Shown: positions 47,226 to 58,359 of the stretch, piece after piece
How positions within the stretch are numbered: position 1 is the first letter of the stretch
Layout: each line of letters opens with the position of its first letter
Assembly: GCF_921293095.1 (NCBI RefSeq)
Contig: NC_060251.1
Location: forward strand, 96,706,566 to 96,770,565
DNA from: Ischnura elegans
Lineage: Eukaryota; Arthropoda; Insecta; Odonata; Coenagrionidae
DNA length: 64,000 nt
Reading direction: 5' to 3'
The notes under the pieces: model-generated
The model's input: the letters and a program-made list of their open reading frames with translations, nothing else
Database searches by the model: none
What the model was told of the DNA's origin: nothing
Program-made: the position numbers and the translations under genes

Positions 47226-48221
47226 CCCTGACGCCTATCCTGTCCCGCGTCAGCTAGTACTCATCACACTCCGTCAGGAGGTGCTTCATAGTCAGAGGGG
47301 AGTCACAATAGCCACATCGCGGTGGGATCTTCTCTTCAGTGAAGAGATAGGAATGGGTCAGGGCGCAATGACCGATTCTCAGTCTTGTAATGATGACCTC
47401 CTCCCTACGATTCCTCCCAACAGAAGAGGGCAACATTGACGTAACCGATTTGATCATTCTAAGTTTGTTGTTCGTTACGTTCGTCCACACCTAAATCCAC
47501 TGCCGTAGGACTTCTCTGCGCAGAGCAGTCTGTAAGTCTTGATAGGTTACCAATGTCGAAGCCTGCGCCGCAGCGTGAGTGCCACCTTTGCAGCTGCATC
47601 TGCCTTTTCATTTCCTCTTATTCCCATGTGCCCGGGAACCCATAGGAACGACACTTTGCGTCCTCGTTTACAGATATTGTGTAGGGCGATTTTAATATCT
47701 TGCACAATAGGGTGCATCGGGAAAATAGTGGAGATAGATTGCAGCGAGCTCTTTGAGTCGGTGCATATGATGGTGGTAGAGTTGCAATCGTCGGCGACCA
47801 TCTCCAAAGCCTTCTTAATGGCGATGAGCTCCGCTGTGTATATGCTACACAACGGGCTGAGTCTCGTCTGCATGATGCCGTGGTATGCCGAGGACACTGC
47901 GCAGGCACAGGCAGCTTCCGACTTGCATCCGTCTGTATACACGAGTCAACTGCCCTTATGGCAGCTGATGAATTCATTAAAATGACACCGGTACTCCGAA
48001 GTAGTGGAGTATGCTTTCTGGAGTCCTATAAAATCATCATAAATTTTGGGAAATGGAATGATCCATGGTGGGATGTCGGGGTGCACGATTGGAGATACAT
48101 CCGGGAATTGTATTCCGGAAGCTTCGATGAACTCTTTCAATCGTATACATAGTGGCTTAGTGGCTCTCGTTCTTAAAATAAAATACATTACTACACATAT
48201 TAGACCTACTATGGTCAGCAT
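47226..48221 (-). pseudogene. Non-LTR retrotransposon RNase H domain and C-terminus
   Basis: Minus strand reads an upstream part (PLCIRLKEFIEASGIQFPDV, PPWIIPFPKIYDDF), an in-frame stop, then an RNase H domain: YTDGCKSE (first Asp), ELIAIKKALE (Glu), ICTDSKSSL (Asp) and WVPGHMGIRGNEKADAAAK (His, Asp). A C-terminal tail RLRIGHCALTHSYLF and CGYCDSPLTMKHLLTEC resembles the CCHC-like end of Jockey/I-clade elements. The catalytic residues are kept, but stops at about 47943 and 47491 break it. No reverse transcriptase core is seen upstream, so it is 5'-truncated. Confidence 0.88.
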
Positions 48222-48870
48222 GGTCCGAAACTACCGTACACATATTAGACCTACTCGGCTACGGACCCACGTCTTATTTATAAATAAACGGTGAGTCCAA
48301 TTATGAACCTAAAGAGACGAAACACCTCGCCACGGGGCCCGGAAGAAAACATTTCGACGGCCTAACGTGTGCGTGAACGTGAGTTTCCTTAGTATTGGTG
48401 CCGTGATGTAGCCATGTGCCAACCTTCCAATTTTCCACCCCATAAATTAAGTGAGACTCGTGGGTGTGGGTGTCACAACAGAAATTTGGGACTTAACCGA
48501 CGCATAGCGTTGATGCCAGTTCAACTAGACATTTTAAAACCGGCCCTAAGTGTAATTGGAACCAAGTCGTCCGCAAAACTTCTCCACCTCCCTCTGCAGT
48601 CATTGTCATCCTTTCCTCCACTTTTTCCACTCGACATAAACAAGAGCAAACTTTGCAAGCTATTACAATTTTTCACGGACAAGTGACTAGTAGTGAGTTA
48701 CGATATGTCTCATAGTAGATTGCAAACTAAGGATCTAGGAGGACAAAATTCAAATTTCTTTAAGTTCGGTCGACACGAGGGCTAAATAACTGTTTGCCAA
48801 TGGTCCAACGTTAAATGTTCGGATGGTTCTGCAAATATAGTGCTCTATCACAACGAATTATTGAAAACAA
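48222..48870. other. Intergenic, nothing recognised
   Basis: A small direct repeat CACATATTAGACCTACT occurs at 48196 and 48239. Otherwise no feature. Confidence 0.5.
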
Positions 48871-49534
48871 TAGGGTAGTTTCCTTCATCAAAGAAAACGA
48901 AAGGCATTAATGCGATTCGTTACCCACCATTAGTGTATTCATAATATACAAATTATTTAGTTTTAGAAATACCGGTTTAGACGAATGGCAATGGTCAATT
49001 TTATTCTCATTTGAAAAAGGCCAGATTGGAAAAAGGCCATGCGATGCCACTCCACGTGACGTCAGAGGGACCTAGATGCTATACGAGTAGATAGGAGTTT
49101 TACATCGTCTGAGATTACCAATGCATGCATAGGCACAGATCTCAGGGAAACATCTCTTAATAATCACCTATTAAAACTGGCTAAGGTCGGAAAGTTTTCT
49201 TCGTTTGATAAGGTATTAATAATCCTTATTTAAGCCAAGCGCTACCAGCTAGCATGGTACTCAGCTAACTGCTAGCAGCCTGCGTCGTATCAGCGCTCAA
49301 GCCTCGCCCCAAGGTCACTCACACGCCGACAGCTGGAACCGGAGCGACGTCACACGGACTTTTCCCAGCATTCAAACTTAGCCGTCGCGTTTTCGCGCGC
49401 TTGAAATTTTTCACTTTTCGTTTAATCGCGAAAAATAGATATCGTCATACGAAAATCTAAGAGCGTGAAATTCGCACTCCCGGAGTAATAATCTTTCGAT
49501 TTAGGCAATAAAAAAGTAGTAGGAAACCACCCTA
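48871..49534. mobile_element. GGGTAGTTTCC-family element, full length
   Basis: 664 bases, TAGGGTAGTTTCCTTCATCA to inverted TAGGGTGGTTTCCTACTACT. Opposite orientation to 37692-38373 with the same internal order. No coding capacity. Confidence 0.87.
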
Positions 49535-49847
49535 TTGCATGGTTTCATCCCCATCAAATTAAGATACTGTGTCAGTGAGTAGGCAGCACATTTTTTTGCG
49601 GAAGGCAGGTATATATATTGAAGCAGATGCAGTTAAAATGTTTATTTTTCCCCTTAATTTAATTAAAAATAAACTTGTGCTTTCTTTACATTTACAGGCA
49701 AGCTTTTTTAAATCGGAGCAAGGTAATGCGATATAAATTCTTAACCTCATAAACAGAAACATGAATGAAACATGAAATTTTAAAACCACATTCATTAGAC
49801 GCGTCGCGGCCGAAGGATTCAGCTCCAAAACGAGGCATACACTCCTG

Positions 49848-51385
49848 CAGTGGCGCAGCGACGGGGGAGAACTCAGAGAAATTATAACCTTCCGTCATTC
49901 GCGTCACATTTTGGAAAGCTATTTGTCATGCGACGTCTCACACACACCATTTTGGAAAGGTTAAACGAAATGCATTAAAGTAGAAATAATTGTTTTAATC
50001 ACAATACATCAGTCATTGCATACTTAATTTCATGAATGCGCAACAAATTTATGCATGATAATGATGGAGATTTTTGCATTCGTAAAAGACTGAATTCTAC
50101 TTATTTCGAAGTTTCTCATAGTTTTTCTTTCATCGAAGGGCAATTCCACTTGTGACGGAATTACCTTCAGAGAAAACTACGCAATAGGATATTTCGATAA
50201 AATTGTAAAATACAAAAAAATGGCAAAATTTCTAACGGAGCATGATCAAAAACATTTATAAAGATGATTTTCATAAAGAGAAACAAAATTAATAATCGAA
50301 AACCTTCTAAATATGCTCAAAATTAACATGTTACGGAGTTACCGCTAGGTCAACCTCCTAAGTATAATGATTTCTTCTTTCAGATCTTCAAAACTCTGTG
50401 GATCGAAGTGTAATTTGAGAACTTTTTATAGGGCTCTGAATAATTTTTCAAGCACTGATTTCATAAAATTAAATAATTTAGCAATTGATTTATCAAGATA
50501 AAATATTTACAGCCTAAATTTTAAATTTGAGAGAAAATGTTGACATTTTCATGGTAATGCCCCAAAATTATATCAACATGTTTCATTTGGGCAGTAATTG
50601 CAAACATATTTTTCACAGTTTCACAGTATTTTTCTAATAACCTAATAAATAATTTTGAATACAGGGGAATTATTGAGTTTGGAGTTTCATTTTATATTGA
50701 TAGAGCATTCAGTTGAACTTGAACCAAAATATCTCCTATCGGATTGAAAAATTAGTATTCGATGCAACCAAAAAATTTTTATGTGTATGTTTACGGTTAA
50801 TGCAATGCATTTACATTAATGTAATAAGCCGCCATAAGCGTGTGTATCAGAGGGAAAAACTGTGTATTATACGCCAATGTTCACTCAAATTATGTGAGAA
50901 CCATAGTAAATTCTTCGCAATAATGGTTTCATTCGGGTGCTACATTGATCACAATAAAAATTCGTGGCAATAAGACGCATATTCAAATTTAAATGCTTTT
51001 AAATAGTTGTTAGTTTAAATTATAAATGTAATGAAAAACTTTGCGATCAATACCAGGAAGCTATTACCATGAAACATATTGTAACTTACGTTGTCGCGTG
51101 GCGTCTACCAGACTCCAAAAACAAAAAATATGAAAATTATTTCCATAAATGTGACAAAACATATAATCACATTATTGACTATTTCGGAATGATAAAATAA
51201 TTAGATACAAGGAGCATGTGTTTCATAAGTATGAAAATACGATGTGGGCAAGGAAAAGAAAATGGCCTGGCATCTGGTGGACGCCACGCAACCAACGGAG
51301 GGTTAAAATTAAATCCATTTTACTTAATTGGATGAATATTACTTATAGAATAGTGTAAGGATTACTTAATAGGGCTCCGAGATTA
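49848..51385. mobile_element. hAT MITE family A copy split by a 1.4-kb insertion
   Basis: 49848-49887 starts CAGTGGCGCAGCGACG and runs to CTCAGAGAAATTATAA; 51303-51385 resumes with TTAAAATTAAATCCATTTTA, the next block of the family. The far end is missing. Confidence 0.75.
49888..51302. mobile_element. piggyBac-like element inserted at TTAA
   Basis: Lies exactly at the TTAA of the family A consensus (intact at 60685-60705 in the sister copy). Ends CCTTCCGTCATTCGCGT and inverted CCCTCCGTTGGTTGCGT; TTAA on the right and a mutated ATAA on the left. A 28-bp subterminal inverted repeat (GCGTGGCGTCTACCAG at about 51095; inverse at 51275) sits near the right end. No transposase seen. Confidence 0.6.
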
Positions 51386-51910
51386 TGGTAAATAAAAGCT
51401 TCACTTAGCGGTATAAAAATGGACCAAAATTCGGTGTATAAAGTCGGTAAAAATATCAATTTTTTATAAAAGCGGTAAAAAATCGTTGAATAAAACATCC
51501 TTTTCCAAGAATAAAAATAAACTTTTATCGAGTCAAATGCTCACATACCAAAAGGGGGAAATACTGATCACTTATTACGGTATTTAGCCTTTTTCTATAG
51601 CTATCTGGTCTTCTTGTATGGCAGGTGCTGTCATTTAGTGGCTCCTATATGTAATTTTTCAGATTAGAAAATAATTTTGTAATAAAGCAATAAAAGCCCT
51701 GGGTTTTTCACAACCTGCAAATGAAAATACTATGGGCTTCAAAGTCTTAAAAAGTCAACACATGTAAGATATACTTATCAGAATATCAAGTTTGAAGATG
51801 TAGTAGCAATATCTACATAGGCCTAAATCTTAGTAACCTCAGTAACCACTTTCAGTATTGCTCTGGAATATACTACACCGCTTGCGTTCTCCATAAACAT
51901 AACTGCATGG

Positions 51911-52198
51911 TATGGTATTTGGAGGAGGCGACCGACAGCTGAGGTCATTTGCGCCATGAGGGAAGGGTAGGTGAGGAAGGGTGGAGAGAAACCCGGCGGC
52001 TCTTAACGAAAGGCACCAAGGGGACCACGGCTTAACGTCCCATCCGACGGACGGAGTGTTGCGCTTGAAATGTCCTCCACACAACATTCAAGCAGGGATG
52101 GGGCAGTCTCTGAAAATTCTCTGCCGCTGCCGGGATTTGAACCCGGGCCCACCGGGAGGGAAGCCAACACTCTAGCCACCACACCAACCCGATCCCCC
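51911..52198 (-). repeat. tRNA-derived SINE with long body, copy 2
   Basis: Co-linear with 11875-12172, including GACCACGGCTTAACGTCCCA and the minus-strand B box GGGTTCAAATCCCGG. The bodies are very similar; this copy has lost about 17 bases near 52000. Confidence 0.87.
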
Positions 52199-52199
52199 A

Positions 52200-53079
52200 T
52201 AACCATAACACCACCTACGTAAATACACTGCTTACTGAGCAATTAAGTGACTTTATAATGACAATGAAGACGCATTTCTCAGTTTGTTTAGGAGCTTCGT
52301 TTCATATTATTCTAGCTGGCTTATCTTTTACGGTTCCTTTTAACTCCTAAGAAAAACTTAACAGGGCAGTTTTTGTTGAGGAAACCTCTTAGAGCAAGAT
52401 TTTATATTTTGCCGAGTAGTAAAACAGCCTTTATAAATGCTTCTGTTAAATCATAGTTGAACTGTTCTTTATCTAGCTGGGTTGTCTATGATTTATCTAA
52501 AGAATCTTTCAGTGAAACTTGTCGTAGGAATCCTCATGGTCCAATCAATTCATGCATAGCAGAATTTGTGCATGACTATATCGTTTTGTCTGTCAAAAAA
52601 ACATGAAATCCTTCGCCATCTTACTCGTAAACACGTTAACGAATTTCGGCATTCCAAACGGCAAAAAAATCATCCTTAGCGATATGAGGTTCACTTTTAA
52701 CCAACGTGTTAACGTCTTGACCGTTAAAAAAATAAAGACATTTCCGGAAACGAATTTCGCACGCAACGGAGGACTGCCGGAAAAGGAGCTTCGGAAATTG
52801 TTGCGCACGGTGGCCATCTTGAAAAAATCGTGTTGATAATATTATAAAATACTCAATCTTAGTTAAATTATATCGCAACATGTATGTATTTGATTCCAAA
52901 TATGCCACCATACCACCTTGTTCGGACACAGTCGGAGGCTGTGAGATCTCAGAACGCAACAGTTGTAGCCACGGCCCTGAATCCATTCGCTACGAGGGCG
53001 GAGTTGTTTTTCGGAACATTCTTTGAGGCCGCTTCATGCTCTAGCACTCGTTGCTGCTGAAGCGATCCGTTGTGTTATA
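52200..53079. other. Intergenic sequence left of the 3.2-kb transposon
   Basis: Open frames on both strands at 52593-52986 overlap and lack any domain. Nothing else recognised. Confidence 0.4.
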
Positions 53080-53447
53080 GTGCTCGCAGAGTTTCTGTGC
53101 ACTAGAGAGTTTCCCCGAGCCCATTTGCCCATGGTAGAGGAACCCCGATTGACTGCCGGCGTCCAATCCCGTTAACCGGTTCTTGACTCAATGCGCGCCG
53201 GGTACGAACCTTCGAAATAGGCGACCTGAAAGAATCGCCGAAAGCGAACATAATCCCTCGCCGACGCGCCGGTCTTTAACATAGAAATTCTGTTTATGAT
53301 ACACTACAATAGATATCGGGTCTAAACTTAAAGTGATTCCACTATTCATCGTTGGGGGTTGAGAATATTATTCTCATCGGCTATCTCCATGACTACGCAA
53401 ATTATAATGCAGAACATAAAATTCTTCACCAACCAATTAAAAAAATC
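53080..53447 (+). repeat. Left terminal inverted repeat of the 3.2-kb transposon
   Basis: Starts GTGCTCGCAGAG and ends CAATTAAAAAAATC; pairs with 55891-56258. Moderately GC-rich outer half, AT-rich inner half. Confidence 0.93.
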
Positions 53448-54146
53448 GATTGTAATCAGGTATGGGGTAATCGTCTCTACGGTTATAAATGAGAACTTTC
53501 TCATTTCCAAACCCTATGAATCTCTAAAACGAATGTAGAAATTCATAATACCAAAATGAACTTATTCCAATGAATTCCAAATTATACGGAATATTTTCAT
53601 TTCTTTACATTTTCCTTTCATTATTCGTTTTTACCTGAATTCCATTGGTTATAAAATTTCAACACTGATTCGAACCTATGAATTCCACCACTTGATCGTC
53701 TGATGTTTGGGTTTTGGGGGAAAACCCTTGAAACGGAAAATTCTACCGTGGTGATTTTTTGCAGCCATGGTACCACCAACCAAAAGGAGCGACCTTGTTC
53801 GATGGTCGCATGAAGCTCCAGCACTTCAAATTCTGGGAAAACTCATTAGCAGGTATTTCCAAGTGCCGTTGGCATGAACCCTTGAGATATTCACGTACGA
53901 CCGTGAAAGAAAGGATAAGGGGCGCTTCAAATGAAGATAATCCGCGCTGACCCTAGTTTTCAGAAATCTGTCCGCTTCGGTGGTCATTTCTTTATTCAAT
54001 AGATTTACGGGATTCTAAGAAATTTTTAATGAGCTTACTCGGCCTTCGAACGTCGAACTGTGGCTAAACCACTGCAGGTGTCAGTCCATCGAAACCCTCC
54101 GAGCAAATCTCAACTTCAGTGGTCTGTGTAATTCTCTTGTGTTACC

Positions 54147-55640
54147 ATGCCTAAGGAATTTTCCGCAGAGCTAAGGGAACGCGTTATGTGCGTTTACAAA
54201 TTCTTTTGCAAGGAAATTGTGGCAACTCGTCCTGATACTCTCGGTGATAATTCCGTCGTGGATCGGGCAAGACTGTGTTTGGATGAAGTGTCGGTTAGCG
54301 AGCATTATGAATCCCTTGGAATTCATTTATATCCACTCGCAACATCTCCAACGGCATCAACTCATAGTGAAAATGACCAGAACGTCCCCAACCGTGGAAA
54401 GGTGCATCGGAGTAAATTCGCTTCTTTCAACGTTGGATGTTCTCGCAATGAGAACGGCGAAGCTGTGAAAAACACAGCCACGGCATGTAGCGTGTCCACC
54501 CGCTACGTTTATTCGCTCCTCAAGAACATCGGGAAAGAAACAGAGAGGAAGAAGAGAGGGCCATATCCGAATTGGAGTAAAATTGACGGATTAAATGAGG
54601 ATTTAGTGCGTCGAATATTTCTCGATATGTACCATAAAGGTATATATCCAACAGTGGAAAGGGTGAGAATTGCTTTCCAAGAAGCTGCAGGATATCGTGG
54701 TTCATATTCTTCTTTTAGAAAAATATTCAACAACCTGGGGTTTAGATATCTGCTGGGAAATAATGGCAGAAGAATATTGATGGAGCGCAGTGACATCAGG
54801 GAGTGCAGGAAGAAATTTCTGAAAATCATGCACTCTCACCGAGTGAACTCACTTTACGAACAGGTTGTGTACTTGGACGAAACTTGGGTCATCCAAAATT
54901 ACTGCCAGCGTTATATTTGGGTGAACTCCCAGGGAGAAGGAGGTATGCGTGTGATTACAGGGAAGGGTGGGCGATCTAGTGAGGTGGGCTTTATCGAAGG
55001 TACGGGATTAGTTTTTAGATCAAGTAGTAGAGATCCTCTTTCCGACTACCACAAAGACATGAATGCGGATTGTTTTACTTGGTGGTTTGAAGAACTGTTG
55101 AGGAGGTTGGACCGGCCGTCAATTATAGTGATGGATAATGCGAGTTATCATTCCAAAATCTCCAATAAAATTCCCAACACAGCGTACCGGAAAACACAAA
55201 TTCAATCCCGGCTGCGACAGCAAAATGTACTGTTTAGTGATAGTAACACAGTGAAGGAACTACTCGATAAGATAAAAGACTACGTGGTGAAAAATAAAAT
55301 CACGTCATCCTATCAGTTGGACGATTTAGCCCTTTCAATGGGCCATTTAGTGGTGCGCCTTCCTCCCTACCACTGTAAATACAATCCGATAGAGTTAATT
55401 TGGGCGCAAGTGAAGAGGTTTGTCGCACAGAGGAACACTACTTTCAGAATGATTGATGTTGAACAATTAATACACGAGGCATTAGCATCGATAAGTAAGG
55501 AAGATTGGATAAAGTGTGTTAAGCATGCGGAAAATATTCAGGAAGAAGACTACATAAAGGAATGTGTTCGTGATGAAGGGCCCCAGGTTATTATTCCACT
55601 TGGCGAGGAATCAAGTGATAACACAAGTGATGAATTCTAA
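54147..55640 (+). CDS. DDE transposase, IS630/Tc1/mariner superfamily, long D-E spacing
   Basis: 497 residues, uninterrupted. The N-terminus (PKEFSAELRERVMCVYKFF) and residues 107-130 (KNTATACSVSTRYVYSLLKN) resemble the split first helix-turn-helix of this superfamily, with a variable 80-residue insertion between. Residues 150-200 resemble a second, winged helix-turn-helix (YPTVERVRIAFQEAAG, SFRKIFNNLGFRYL). The DDE_3-type catalytic core shows VVYLDETW (Asp244), IIVMDNASYH (Asp330) and YHCKYNPIELIWAQVK (Glu416). Exactly 85 residues separate Asp330 from Glu416, against 34-41 in typical Tc1 and mariner enzymes. The tail is acidic. The first ATG of the frame is used. Lies between long TIRs and should bind them, cut and insert at TA. 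I recall similar long-spacing arthropod transposases (a DD82E group called Sailor), but did not compare them. Confidence 0.93.
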   Translation: MPKEFSAELRERVMCVYKFFCKEIVATRPDTLGDNSVVDRARLCLDEVSVSEHYESLGIHLYPLATSPTASTHSENDQNVPNRGKVHRSKFASFNVGCSRNENGEAVKNTATACSVSTRYVYSLLKNIGKETERKKRGPYPNWSKIDGLNEDLVRRIFLDMYHKGIYPTVERVRIAFQEAAGYRGSYSSFRKIFNNLGFRYLLGNNGRRILMERSDIRECRKKFLKIMHSHRVNSLYEQVVYLDETWVIQNYCQRYIWVNSQGEGGMRVITGKGGRSSEVGFIEGTGLVFRSSSRDPLSDYHKDMNADCFTWWFEELLRRLDRPSIIVMDNASYHSKISNKIPNTAYRKTQIQSRLRQQNVLFSDSNTVKELLDKIKDYVVKNKITSSYQLDDLALSMGHLVVRLPPYHCKYNPIELIWAQVKRFVAQRNTTFRMIDVEQLIHEALASISKEDWIKCVKHAENIQEEDYIKECVRDEGPQVIIPLGEESSDNTSDEF

Positions 55641-55890
55641 AAACCAGTGCTATGAGTATCAAAAAGTATCTGCGAGAACCTGCCTTCCCGGAACAAGAAT
55701 GCTGCCTAGATGTAGACTTCAGCCTCCAAAACCATAGCGGTATGTAGTGGGATTTTTGCCATAATTATTTTAAGTTAGAATATAATTTTTCTGCTGTCCA
55801 TGTATCGTTAAGCAATCTTTGCCGTTAAAATTGACTCTTGTGAGGTTAATTTGATTCCTTTTCCGGTGGCTAAATTCAGCTTTTTATCAG

Positions 55891-56258
55891 GATTTTTGTA
55901 ATTGGTTGGTGAAGAATTTTATGTTCTGCATTATAATTTGCGTAGTCATGGAGATAACCGATGAGAATAATATTCTCAACCCCCAACGATGAATAGTGGA
56001 ATCACTTTAAGTTTAGACCCGATATCTATTGTAGTGTATCATAAACAGAATTTCTATGTTAAAGACCGGCGCGTCGGCGAGGGATTACGTTCGCTTTCGG
56101 CGATTCTTTCAGGTCGCCTATTTCGAAGGTTCGTACCCGGCGCGCATTGAGTCAAGAACCGGTTAACGGGATTGGACGCCGGCAGCCAATCGGGGTTCCT
56201 CTACCATGGGCAAATGGGCTCGGGGAAACTCTCTAGTGCACAGAAACTCTGCGAGCAC
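55891..56258 (-). repeat. Right terminal inverted repeat of the 3.2-kb transposon
   Basis: Inverted partner of 53080-53447 with very few differences; ends CTCTGCGAGCAC followed by ATTAGG. Confidence 0.93.
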
Positions 56259-56750
56259 ATTAGGCGCGTGAAGCTATGAGGTATGAAAGCCAAAACTTGG
56301 GTGCCCTACCGAATAGCTCACGCAGTCAGGGAGGTTCACTTAGCGGCCGGCTGCAATGCGATTCGCGGCCTAGCGCTCACTCCTCCTGAATACACCCGTC
56401 TTCAATGTGCTATCGGCCGCTTTGCGAGCTCTTCTTCACGACACTGGTCGGGACATGCAATGTTTAGCTTGTTGGGGAAAAGAACTTATTGGCGACGTAG
56501 CGATGTCGATGATAACGCCTCGAATGAGAGTTTTTGAGATGAGGTAATGCGGCGGCGTCAAGTGTCCGTAGTTTCAATTCGCGACAACAACTTTATTCGC
56601 GGATTTGTTTTAAAAAACAATCGCTTTTTGGCTGTTTAAAATTTTAAAAATTGGCGGAATGATTTAAAGTCCTTTCAAAATCGTAAAAAAATCGCAAAAA
56701 AAAAGTCAAAAACATTAAAATTCGCGAAAAACTGAAAAATTTCGCGTTCG
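56259..56750. other. Sequence right of the 3.2-kb transposon
   Basis: Moderately GC-rich for the first 280 bases, then an AAAA/TCGCGAAAA-rich stretch. No feature assigned. Confidence 0.35.
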
Positions 56751-56751
56751 C

Positions 56752-56935
56752 GAAAATCAAGGAGCCCTTTTACTTAAATATCCCTCAGAAAGCCGTAAAA
56801 CGCAACATGTCGAACCATTTGTCTTGAAAATTTTTAGGGGAAAGGAGCCCGTACCTCCCGTATTACATATCCCCCACGCCCTCCAGTATTAGTTGCGCCT
56901 AAACCCCCCTTGCCTTAATTCTTAGCTGCGCACCT
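56752..56935. mobile_element. hAT MITE, family A, truncated
   Basis: Contains the family blocks TATCCCTCAGAAAGCCGTAAAA, GAACCATTTGTCTTGAAAA-like and the end CCTTAATTCTTAGCTGCGC. The CAGTGGCGCAGCG end is missing. Confidence 0.75.
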
Positions 56936-57159
56936 TCACTCCCGTATCAATTTTTGCCGTCATGCACCGCAAGAGATTCAACAGAGAAATTTTAAGTCCC
57001 GCGGTTTAAAAAGGGAAAAAGTCATCAAAATAGGCTAAACCTTATCTTACCTGATATGAAACCAGAGATATCTTCACTGCGATGATTTTGATGGCTCCCC
57101 GGGGGTCCCCGCCTTAGCGATGATACTTGATTTATCAGAGTCGATCGCGAGTTCGGAGG

Positions 57160-57972
57160 CTTCAGGCCCATTTCACACGGACGCGGACGGTCCGCGTTCC
57201 ACGCTACGCGCGCGGATAGCGGTCGTCGTTCACATGGTCATCGTGCCGGACGCGGACGAAAGCCGTCCGCTTCCAGCACAATGTCAGATGTGTGTGGCTT
57301 GCCAAGGTAGAAGAACGTCCTACTGCCAAGTGCAATTCAAGCAATTGCTGAATACCAGGTCAGAAAAAACGGAAGAAAAGTGCCCGTCGAAGGAGGTTTT
57401 TAATGCACCCCATTGCGGCACGAAGAACATTAAAAGCCGCTTTCATGACCATATTTACTGAACTACGCGCTGATGAACAGTGACGCCGACTCCATGGGGC
57501 CCGAGCCCCCTCAAATATTCGTTATGGTTGTGAGGAAAAAATGTGTCAGGCTTGTCGATTTTCCACGCAGTGCCCAGATATCGACATTCGAGTTATAAGG
57601 GTTCTAATGTCGATCATATGACTCTTCCAAAATGCTTAAAAAACTTAAAACTCACTACTTATAAAATTTCCCGGTGCAAGATCCCCGGTTTGGGCCCCCC
57701 CAATATTTTTTGTAAGCCGGCATCCCTGCTGATGAATACAATTTTTTCAATTATTTTCTCAGCTTCAATTTCACCATCCATGGCGAAAATACCCACTCGC
57801 ACTGTTTTATCCAAGCCCGCTCTAATTCTTTTTACAAATCTGCTCGGTCCGCATTATTCGTCCGCGTTCATGTTTAAGCACAAACCGGTCTCTGTGGCCC
57901 TTTACGCGCGCGGATTATCCGCGGGGCGGAGGGGCCACGCCGATGGCTCCTCCGCGTGCGGGCGGCCCGCAC
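57160..57972. other. GC-rich tract, no gene assigned
   Basis: GCGGACG/CGTCCGC words occur near both 57180-57280 and 57850-57960, suggesting a decayed element whose ends I cannot fix. Open frames here have no domain. Confidence 0.3.
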
Positions 57973-58347
57973 CAGGGGCGTGCCCTGGATCGTAAGTAAG
58001 GGGGGGGGGCAAACTATGATATAGGGGAGGGGGGCAAGCCTAGTTGTGACATTTAAGCATGGAAAAGGTGAATGAAACCAACATTTTAAGAAAATCATAA
58101 CAGCGCTTTATTAGTTTATGAGATTATTTCCTAGAAAAAATAGTTTTATTTTAGATGCATACCTTATACTAATACCATAATATACTTACTCTATGCTAAT
58201 ACCTATCATTTATCGTGGGTTTAAAGAAAATTTGTTGAACACTTTCGTTTCCATTCGGTACTGATTTTGCTTAAAGACTTTTGCGATTTTTGCTTCTAAG
58301 GGGGGAGGGGGAACTGCCCCCCCTGCCCCTCGCTGGGTACGCCCATG
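57973..58347. mobile_element. hAT MITE, family C
   Basis: 375 bases, CAGGGGCGTGCCCTGG and inverted CATGGGCGTACCCAGC; perfect 8-bp duplication GCCCGCAC (57965-57972, 58348-58355). Confidence 0.92.
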
Positions 58348-58359
58348 GCCCGCACTCAT

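Larger units (their letters stand above)
53080..56258 (+). mobile_element. Complete IS630/Tc1/mariner-type transposon with 368-bp inverted repeats
   Basis: The two ends, 53080-53447 and 55891-56258, are inverted copies of each other over 368 bases with only about three differences noticed (for example ACTGCC against GCTGCC, and ACATAATCC against ACGTAATCC). They begin GTGCTCGCAGAG. Flanks carry TA two bases outside each end (TTATA left, ATTAG right), compatible with TA target duplication. The single uninterrupted transposase gene at 54147-55640 is centrally placed. TIRs of this length are much longer than the roughly 30 bases of classic mariner. Near-identical arms and an open gene suggest a recent, perhaps active, insertion. 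Confidence 0.93.

Noticed and set aside
47539-47985. Plus-strand 148-residue open frame
   Set aside because: Shadow of the minus-strand RNase H domain.
54509-54829. Minus-strand open frame in the transposase gene
   Set aside because: Antisense shadow with no domain.
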